Assembly (NCBI GenBank): GCA_049472395.1
Contig: JBLIRR010000055.1
Span: 1 to 37,305, forward strand
Direction: 5' to 3'
From: JBLIRR01 sp049472395
Lineage (GTDB): Bacteria > SZUA-182 > DTGQ01 > JBLIRR01
DNA length: 37,305 bases
In this document: positions 7,643 through 13,943 of the stretch, one piece after another
Numbering within the stretch: position 1 is the stretch's first letter
How the letters are laid out: every line of letters starts with the position of its first letter
Notes under the pieces: model-generated
Databases searched by the model: none
Seen by the model: the letters and a program-made list of their open reading frames with translations, nothing else
Told to the model about the DNA's origin: nothing
Program-made: the position numbers and the translations under genes

Positions 7643-8995
7643 TTAAACCCTCCCATAATCATCCTCCGACCTTTCAATATCATCCTCGCCAAAATAATCA
7701 CCAGTCTGAATCTCAATAAACACCATATTTTCCTTACCAGAATTGCGAATACGGTGCCAGGTCTTTACAGGTATATCAACAGCCTCACCGGGTTTCAGGA
7801 TGGTGTCTTCTCCGTTCCTCGTCACTACAGCTCTGCCGCTTTTCACGAACCAGTGCTCAGAGCGATGAAAGTGGCGCTGGTAGCTTAAACGCTTATCAGG
7901 ATAGACCGTAATCCGTTTGATCTTGTGATCGGGCCTGTCCGAAAGAATTTCATAAAATCCCCACGGCCTGTGATCCTCTCGCTTTGTCTTTTCACTAATT
8001 TTTTCATACACCTTGATGTACTCATCAACCATTCGTTTCACCCCGAAACGCTCTTCAACCCAGGTGCGGCATTGAAGACGTGTAATACCCCTTACTTTCG
8101 GAACAGCGCGCATCATTTCATCGACATCGGACACCAGAAAACCCGTCACGCCGTCCTTCACTATTTCCGGCATACTGCCACGGTTTACGGCCAGCACCGG
8201 CGTGCCACAGGCCATTGCCTCGATCACAGAAAGCCCAAAAGGCTCATCAAAATCAATGGGATGGAGAAGAGCATATGCGCCACCCAGAAGTTCATCGCGC
8301 CTCTGTGGCCCCGCGCTTTCCTCATAGACAACGCGGTCCTCATCCAGATGGGGCTTTACGTATTTGTCAAAATAGTCCTGGTCCTGGATAATCCCGGCAA
8401 GGATGAGCTTCATCCCGGTTTTCTTGGCGACTTCGATGCATTCCCCTGCTCCTTTCTCATGATGGATACGACCGAAAAAGAGCAAATAATCGCCATGGTC
8501 GCACTGAAAGGTGAATTGATCAAGGTCGATACCATGATGGATAGTAGCCACATAATCAAGCTCCCTGCTCTTATCCGCCTCGCTGATGGCCACGTAAAAG
8601 GCCTTTCTGTTATACTTTTTATATATCGGAAGAATCTTGGGAGAGGAAAATCCGTGAACAGTGGTGAGCACTGGTGTACTGGTCATGTGCATATAGGTCA
8701 GCGGCAGATAATCGAAGTGGTTATGGATCAGATCAAACTCTTCGCCCCGTTCGAACACCTCAGATATATGCAAGCTTTCCCACACTTTTGGCAAAAGCTC
8801 CCGGTCCTCTTCATATCCGTGAGGGCTCACGCTTATTAACTTCCCATTGGTTTTCGAATCAGCAGTGGCAAACAGGGTGACATCGATGCCACGGCGCACC
8901 AGTCCCTCTGTAAGCAGAGATACCACATTTTCCCACGGGCCGTAATGCCTGGGCGGTGTTCTCCATGCTATGGGGGAGAGCATAGCTACTTTCAT
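7643..8995 (-). CDS. family-4 glycosyltransferase fused to a sugar-isomerase-type cupin
   Basis: 450 residues. The first ~335 form a GT-B glycosyltransferase of group 1: an N-terminal GPWENVVSLLTEGL loop, LLFFGRIHHEKG at the start of the nucleotide-sugar domain, and the EX7E motif EPFGLSVIEAMACGTP. From about residue 340 the chain becomes a cupin like the C-terminus of bifunctional mannose-1-phosphate guanylyltransferase/mannose-6-phosphate isomerase: RPWGFYEIL, YQRHFHRSEHWFV with metal-binding His residues, and EDDIERSEDDYGR. The fusion joins sugar transfer to a putative phosphosugar isomerase domain; the substrate is unknown. Its ATG overlaps the TGA of a GH130 tail by 4 bases, so translation was coupled to it. 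Probably a soluble cytoplasmic enzyme of glycan or compatible-solute synthesis. Confidence 0.9.
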   Translation of the reverse strand: MKVAMLSPIAWRTPPRHYGPWENVVSLLTEGLVRRGIDVTLFATADSKTNGKLISVSPHGYEEDRELLPKVWESLHISEVFERGEEFDLIHNHFDYLPLTYMHMTSTPVLTTVHGFSSPKILPIYKKYNRKAFYVAISEADKSRELDYVATIHHGIDLDQFTFQCDHGDYLLFFGRIHHEKGAGECIEVAKKTGMKLILAGIIQDQDYFDKYVKPHLDEDRVVYEESAGPQRRDELLGGAYALLHPIDFDEPFGLSVIEAMACGTPVLAVNRGSMPEIVKDGVTGFLVSDVDEMMRAVPKVRGITRLQCRTWVEERFGVKRMVDEYIKVYEKISEKTKREDHRPWGFYEILSDRPDHKIKRITVYPDKRLSYQRHFHRSEHWFVKSGRAVVTRNGEDTILKPGEAVDIPVKTWHRIRNSGKENMVFIEIQTGDYFGEDDIERSEDDYGRV

Positions 8996-9165
8996 GATAT
9001 GTACCCCTTATCCTTTTCCTTCTGTTGTTCAAGCCATTCAAGTAACTCCGGAATGCATGCCGTGGCCAGGGCAATGCACTTATCCGCGCATCCATAATAG
9101 AGAAGGTTTCTTTGTCTATCTGTGTCACAGCTGCATTGAATACAGAAGATGAATTCATGATGCGG
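8992..9165 (-). pseudogene. GH130 (beta-mannoside phosphorylase-type) C-terminal fragment
   Basis: In the gap before the glycosyltransferase, the minus strand has an open frame of about 55 codons. It contains LLYYGCADKCIALATA, the signature of the GH130 C-terminus (YYGAADTxxxxATA), then IPELLEWLEQQKEKDKG, and a TGA that overlaps the next ATG (ATGA). The five-bladed propeller and catalytic residues are missing; a TAG lies just upstream in frame and the histidine kinase gene occupies the space beyond. It is therefore the stump of a deleted phosphorylase gene. GH130 genes are often found next to glycosyltransferases, which fits. Confidence 0.6.
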
Positions 9166-9167
9166 AA

Positions 9168-10307
9168 TTATCTATTGGGATCAAGAGGAAGATGGATTTT
9201 CATGATACTGCCCTCCCCTTCTACTGTGCCCATCTCCAGGTAGCCCCCATGAGATTCCAAAATCATATTGGAAATATAGAGCGCCATATCCTCCTTTTCA
9301 TCAATATGGTTGAATACGTCACGATAAATCTTTAACTCCTCTAAAATTATCTCAGAATGAGTATTTTTAATTTCTATCTCAATCTCATCCTCATCTTTTG
9401 TGACACTCGCTTTGATATAAATGGTTTCTTTCGGCGTTAAGGAGGTGGTTAAATAACGAAGTAACTTGAGAAATACACGAATAAGGAGGATCCTGATTCC
9501 CCATACATCTGAAATCTTTGGCGATATCTGTTTTTGAATCTGAATATTATGAAAAACCGCAGGATAGCATATAGAGTATAAAAGAATCGCATCATTTAAG
9601 AGTAAATCTAAATTGACAGAAACAAAATTTCCCCTTATCTCTTTAGAAAAACTCATTATTTTATCGATTAAATCCGAAAGCCTCTGACACTGCTTTAAGA
9701 TCTGCTGCATGGATTTTTCTAATTTGTCAGCGCCCGGATCAATCCGATTAAGGCTCATTTCCGTATTCAGACTGATAATCGCCAGTGGATTCCTCAATTC
9801 ATGAGCAAAACGGGCTGCCAGGTCTCCAATCATCGTTTGCTGTTCAAAGGATTCTCTCTCCTCTATGAAGATTTTCTTCTCATTTAAAAGAACAAATCGT
9901 TCCACTGCATTCATTATTTCCACAGTAATTAAAAGATTATCCGTTTTCTCCATGATCTTATATACGGTCCCATCCTCTATAGAAGGACCCAAATACTCTT
10001 TTTGGCTTTCATAATTCTCTGTCATTATTATGCGACTTATATCCGGATGTGTTCCCGTGATATGCTCAAAGAATTCTATCGACGTCTTCTCTCCTTCATC
10101 ATAATAAGCAATAATAGCTGCCAGCTTTGTATTATCTTCAAGACTGCGAAACGCATCCTCGTGCGTCAAGGCAGTGAGAACGTTAAATTTTTTCTCTAAG
10201 ATTTCACGATACTGAACCACTCGTTGATTGGTGCTATCGAAAAGTAAAATGGGATAATCCTTATAATTAATCTTCTGTTTCAAAGGTACTATAACTGTCT
10301 TTTCCAT
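9168..10307 (-). CDS. sensor histidine kinase-like protein with degenerate receiver and ATPase domains
   Basis: About 380 residues, no membrane segment. The N-terminal ~125 residues resemble a receiver (YPILLFDSTNQRVVQYREIL) but the phosphoacceptor position is not conserved. The HisKA H-box is clear, FAHELRNPLAIISLN, with the acceptor His near residue 169. The HATPase region keeps its length and ends in GYLEMGTVEGEGS, but the N-box Asn is absent (VFLKLLRYLTTSL) and the DxGxG motif is replaced (KNTHSEI), so ATP binding looks lost. It may be a phosphotransfer or scaffold protein instead of a kinase. The receiver gene lies 43 bases upstream on the same strand. Start: ATG 10307 has an AAGGGT-type RBS; a GTG at 10322 is possible. 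Confidence 0.8.
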   Translation of the reverse strand: MEKTVIVPLKQKINYKDYPILLFDSTNQRVVQYREILEKKFNVLTALTHEDAFRSLEDNTKLAAIIAYYDEGEKTSIEFFEHITGTHPDISRIIMTENYESQKEYLGPSIEDGTVYKIMEKTDNLLITVEIMNAVERFVLLNEKKIFIEERESFEQQTMIGDLAARFAHELRNPLAIISLNTEMSLNRIDPGADKLEKSMQQILKQCQRLSDLIDKIMSFSKEIRGNFVSVNLDLLLNDAILLYSICYPAVFHNIQIQKQISPKISDVWGIRILLIRVFLKLLRYLTTSLTPKETIYIKASVTKDEDEIEIEIKNTHSEIILEELKIYRDVFNHIDEKEDMALYISNMILESHGGYLEMGTVEGEGSIMKIHLPLDPNR

Positions 10308-10365
10308 CTCTGTACCCTTCACCTTCGACTAAATTCATTACTATAAATAGTGTAGTTTGAGCGTA

Positions 10366-10740
10366 TTATGTTTTTTCTGTTCTATTGATGATATTTTCAA
10401 CAACTTTTTTTAACTCTTCGATACGGACAGCTTTGCTGAGGAATTCAAAAGCTCCCAGCATCTTGGCCTCCTTGTACTTATCCCTTCCAAATGCGGTTAC
10501 TACCATCACTTTAAGTTCCGGACGGTTACGTTCGATATAATCGAGAAATTCCATCCCATCCATATTAGGCATTCTGAGATCTGTTATGACGAGGTCAAAA
10601 TTATTCTCATTAATTTTCTCTATTGCGCTCGCTCCATCTTCGGCAGTGGTCACCATATATCCCGCATCTTCCAAGATATCTTTCAATACGGTTCTCATCG
10701 CTAAATCATCATCAATCAATAAAATATGATGAAGGCTCAT
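10366..10740 (-). CDS. single-domain CheY-like response regulator
   Basis: 124 residues, one receiver domain with no output domain. Acidic pocket IDDD near residues 9-12, phosphoacceptor Asp54 in LVITDLRMP, Thr in VVTAFG (about 82), and the conserved Lys in LSKAV (about 103). AGGAG lies 7 bases before the ATG. Between uvrB and the degenerate histidine kinase on the same strand, it probably receives phosphate from a kinase and acts by protein contact. With its neighbour lacking an ATP site, the true phosphodonor may be encoded elsewhere. Confidence 0.93.
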   Translation of the reverse strand: MSLHHILLIDDDLAMRTVLKDILEDAGYMVTTAEDGASAIEKINENNFDLVITDLRMPNMDGMEFLDYIERNRPELKVMVVTAFGRDKYKEAKMLGAFEFLSKAVRIEELKKVVENIINRTEKT

Positions 10741-10817
10741 TATAAATCTCCTATAGAGTTTTCTTTATTATAATTTTGTAAATGGAAAATGTCAAAATAT
10801 ATTAATTAAGATTACTT

Positions 10818-12800
10818 CTATTTTTTTGTTAACTCCTCTATGAGGTCTCTGATTTGAGCAGCTTTTTCAAACTCTAGCTCATTGGCAAACTTCTTCATCT
10901 GAGCCCTTAAATAGGCTATTTCCGCCTTATTCTTGCCGTTTTTATACTCAGCTCTCATATCTTTCACTACTGTGTTTATCGGTTGAAGAGCATCTTCCTC
11001 TTCAGTATGTTTATATAATAAATTATCAATTGATTTTTGCACGCTCATAGGAGTAATACCATGCGTATTATTATACTCCTTTTGAAGTTTTCTTCTTCTA
11101 TTAGTTTCACCAATAGCCTTTTTCATTGATTCTGTTATATGGTCCGCATATAAGATTACCCTTCCGCGCACATTACGTGCTGCCCTGCCAATAGTCTGAA
11201 TAAGCGAGACTTCGGAGCGGAGAAACCCCTCTTTATCAGCATCAAGAATAGCGACCAGGGAGACTTCGGGAAGATCAAGCCCTTCTCTTAACAAATTAAT
11301 GCCAATAAGCACCTCAAACTTCCCTACCCTGAAATCATAAATAATCTTTACTCTCTCTATCGTATCAATCTCAGAATGAAGATAACGTACAGGAATATCA
11401 AGATTCTGATAATAATCAGTTAAGTCCTCTGCCATCTTTTTTGTAAGCGTCGTGACAAGAGACCGATCGTGTCTCTCGATATTCTTTCTCAGCTCCCCTA
11501 AAAGATCATCCACCTGTGAGGTGGCTGGCCGGACTATTATTTCCGGATCTATAAGGCCGGTTGGTCTGATAATTTGTTCAACCACCTTCCCCTTCGAAAC
11601 CTCCAATTCATATTCTCCGGGAGTCGCAGAGCCATATATAACCTGGGAGCTTCGGACGACAAATTCCTCAAAGGTCAATGGCCGGTTATCATATGCCGAT
11701 GGCAAACGGAACCCAAAATCAATAAGGTTCCTTTTCCGTGAACGGTCCCCTGCCCACATGGCCTTAATTTGTGGAATCGTTACATGGCTCTCATCGATAA
11801 TAACCAGGAAATCTTCCGGAAAATAATCAAGCAGTGTTGCAGGAGGCTCGCCAGGCGCCCTGCCATCCAAATGACGGGAGTAGTTCTCGATCCCATGACA
11901 AAAGCCTACCGACTCCATCATCTCAAGATCAAAATTCGTCCGTTGCTCAAGGGTTTGTGCTGCCACAAGATTATCTTCATGTCTCAATTCGGCAAGTCTC
12001 TCCCTGAGTTCTTCCCTAATGCTATCGAGCGCCCTTCTCATTTTATCCTGTGGCAGCACATAATGACTATTTGGATAAATAGTCACTCTCTCCAGAGATT
12101 GTAAGGTCTTTCCCGTTAAGGGATCAAGAAGTTCCAGAGATTCAATTATATCACCAAATGTCTGAATTCTCACTGCCTCTCGTTCATAGGTCGGGAATAT
12201 TTCTATAAGGTCCCCCCGGACCCTGAATGTCCCACGCTCAAATTCAATATCATTCCGGTTATATTGAATCTCTACCAGTTCCTTTAGTATTTCATCCCTT
12301 TCCTGGATCGCGCCTGTTTCCAGAGAAAAACTCATATGTTGATATTCCAGGGGGGAACCGAGCCCATAGATACACGAAACACTCGCCACCACAATAACAT
12401 CCTGCCTGTCAAGCAGAGAACGCGTGGCCGAATGTCTCATCCTGTCTATTTCATCATTTATTGAGGCATCCTTTTCTATATAGGTATTTGTCTGAGGAAT
12501 ATAAGCCTCGGGTTGATAATAATCATAGTAACTTACAAAGTATTCCACAGCATTCTCGGGGAAAAGAGTCCGAAACTCAGCAAAAAGCTGTGCAGCCAAA
12601 GTTTTATTATGTGAGATCACTAAAGTGGGCCTTTGCACCTCTTGAATAATATTGGCCATGGTAAAGGTTTTTCCTGAGCCTGTGACTCCCAGCAACACTA
12701 AATGAGGCTCGCCTTGTTCTACGTACTTTGAAAGATACTCAATCGCCTTTCCCTGGTCTCCCCGCGGGGTGAATTCAGATACAACTTTAAATCGAGGCAT
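10818..12800 (-). CDS. uvrB: excinuclease ABC subunit UvrB
   Basis: 660 residues, the normal length for UvrB. This is the helicase-fold damage-verification subunit of nucleotide excision repair, loaded by UvrA and partnering UvrC. Motifs in order: Walker A GVTGSGKTFTMAN (about 38-50), the Tyr-rich beta-hairpin FVSYYDYYQPEAYIP that inserts at the lesion, DESH of the Walker B box, GSATPGEYE, QTIGRAARN (motif VI), and the C-terminal UVR domain (FANELEFEKAAQIRDLI) that binds UvrC. The ATG at 12800 has an AGGA upstream. It is the first gene of a leftward run with the receiver and kinase-like genes, and is divergent from the exported protein at 12858. Confidence 0.98.
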   Translation of the reverse strand: MPRFKVVSEFTPRGDQGKAIEYLSKYVEQGEPHLVLLGVTGSGKTFTMANIIQEVQRPTLVISHNKTLAAQLFAEFRTLFPENAVEYFVSYYDYYQPEAYIPQTNTYIEKDASINDEIDRMRHSATRSLLDRQDVIVVASVSCIYGLGSPLEYQHMSFSLETGAIQERDEILKELVEIQYNRNDIEFERGTFRVRGDLIEIFPTYEREAVRIQTFGDIIESLELLDPLTGKTLQSLERVTIYPNSHYVLPQDKMRRALDSIREELRERLAELRHEDNLVAAQTLEQRTNFDLEMMESVGFCHGIENYSRHLDGRAPGEPPATLLDYFPEDFLVIIDESHVTIPQIKAMWAGDRSRKRNLIDFGFRLPSAYDNRPLTFEEFVVRSSQVIYGSATPGEYELEVSKGKVVEQIIRPTGLIDPEIIVRPATSQVDDLLGELRKNIERHDRSLVTTLTKKMAEDLTDYYQNLDIPVRYLHSEIDTIERVKIIYDFRVGKFEVLIGINLLREGLDLPEVSLVAILDADKEGFLRSEVSLIQTIGRAARNVRGRVILYADHITESMKKAIGETNRRRKLQKEYNNTHGITPMSVQKSIDNLLYKHTEEEDALQPINTVVKDMRAEYKNGKNKAEIAYLRAQMKKFANELEFEKAAQIRDLIEELTKK

Positions 12801-12822
12801 GCATCAAAGTCCTCGTCTGTTA

Positions 12823-12851
12823 TTGACATTTACAAAAAAAGTCATTACTAT
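12823..12851 (+). promoter_or_regulatory. sigma-70-type promoter for the exported protein gene
   Basis: TTGACA at 12823-12828, a 17-base spacer, then TACTAT at 12846-12851. A start 7 bases beyond the -10 box falls at about 12858, the ATG itself, so the transcript may be leaderless or the true start codon may be further in. It lies in the 57-base gap between divergent genes and must overlap the uvrB promoter. Confidence 0.6.
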
Positions 12852-12857
12852 CAGTTT

Positions 12858-13928
12858 ATGGTTATTCGCTTACGATTTAAAAAAAAACATGGTATGATAG
12901 TAGCTCTTGCCTGTTTACTCTCCGGATTAGGCTTCACGGCAAAAACCCCTTATAATCTACCGAAAGAATTCTATTTTACTCCAACTCCAAACTATTTGCA
13001 ATATCGAATAATGAGTATACCCGAAGGAATAAGAATAAATCAGGGTCAAGATTGGATAGGGGTATTTGATTCTCATGGAAAGTGCATAGGGGGTGCACAG
13101 TGGGAAGGAGAACATCATACTCTTATTAAGGCATATACAATGAGTGAGTATCCATCTGATGTAAGGTTTAAACTCTGGCAGTATGGCCAACAAAAAGTAT
13201 TTTCAATAGATTCACTTATTAAGGATCAGAGCACGTATTATGCGGTCACATTTACTACCCTGTTCCCTGATACAAAGGATGCTGCTTATTATCAGAGCTA
13301 TTTTGAAAGTATCCTCCTTATCGCCAACAATGAGCTTAAAAATATAGAATGGTTTATTCACACCAACAACAGGGAGCGTGTTCACGCCCATCTTTCCCTG
13401 TTTGCCCAGCATTGGCAAAAGATAAAAGAACACTATGCCGAAATACCCCCGCCAAGTTTCCAAACTGATATACACTGGCAGGGGGATATTGAAGAAGTTG
13501 TTCATCTCCTTAATGAGCTTCATAGCACTTCTGATCTGACCTTACGCGCAGTCCATAATAAAATAGATACTGTACGATCACTTCTCACCAGCCAGAGAGA
13601 ACGAAGCAGGATAGTCTTTATGGGAGACCTCCTCGTTCATTTTTACCATGTCATGAAGGAATTAGACACAGAATTATCAAAGGGGAATAGAGATAGTATT
13701 GGCAGTCTTTTTCAAGAGTTGGAGTGGCGGTATCTAAAAATAGAAAACTTCATGCCACACAAGATTACACATGAGGAAAAAAAATTGTACCTTTCTTTGC
13801 AGCAGGAATTAAAAAGAGCATTGCAGGAGGCTCGTCTCTCTTTTGAGTCAGGACATAGTGTTGCATTAAAGGAGCGAATTACCGAGCTTAAAAGATGCTA
13901 TCAGGCTATGTATCTGCTTTTTGGCTAA
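12858..13928 (+). CDS. exported hypothetical protein, helical
   Basis: 356 residues, not recognised. A basic N-terminus (RLRFKKKHG) and hydrophobic MIVALACLLSGLGF form a signal peptide or anchor; an ATG at 12894 would leave only the hydrophobic part. Residues ~48-125 form a beta domain with IPEGIRINQGQDWIGVFDSHG and GGAQWEG, resembling the small sandwich domains in surface proteins that read xGDxIGVFDxxGxCVGxxxW. The remainder is helical (LSLFAQHWQKIKEHY, LYLSLQQELKRALQEARLSF) and could form a coiled bundle. No SD is visible before the ATG. The helicase fusion starts 15 bases after its stop, so the two are probably co-transcribed, which is odd for an exported and a DNA-repair protein. Confidence 0.75.
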   Translation: MVIRLRFKKKHGMIVALACLLSGLGFTAKTPYNLPKEFYFTPTPNYLQYRIMSIPEGIRINQGQDWIGVFDSHGKCIGGAQWEGEHHTLIKAYTMSEYPSDVRFKLWQYGQQKVFSIDSLIKDQSTYYAVTFTTLFPDTKDAAYYQSYFESILLIANNELKNIEWFIHTNNRERVHAHLSLFAQHWQKIKEHYAEIPPPSFQTDIHWQGDIEEVVHLLNELHSTSDLTLRAVHNKIDTVRSLLTSQRERSRIVFMGDLLVHFYHVMKELDTELSKGNRDSIGSLFQELEWRYLKIENFMPHKITHEEKKLYLSLQQELKRALQEARLSFESGHSVALKERITELKRCYQAMYLLFG

Positions 13929-13943
13929 TGGTAAGGAACCATT

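Noticed and set aside
7925..8839. 304-residue plus-strand frame
   Set aside because: Antisense to the well-supported glycosyltransferase-cupin gene, with no family features.
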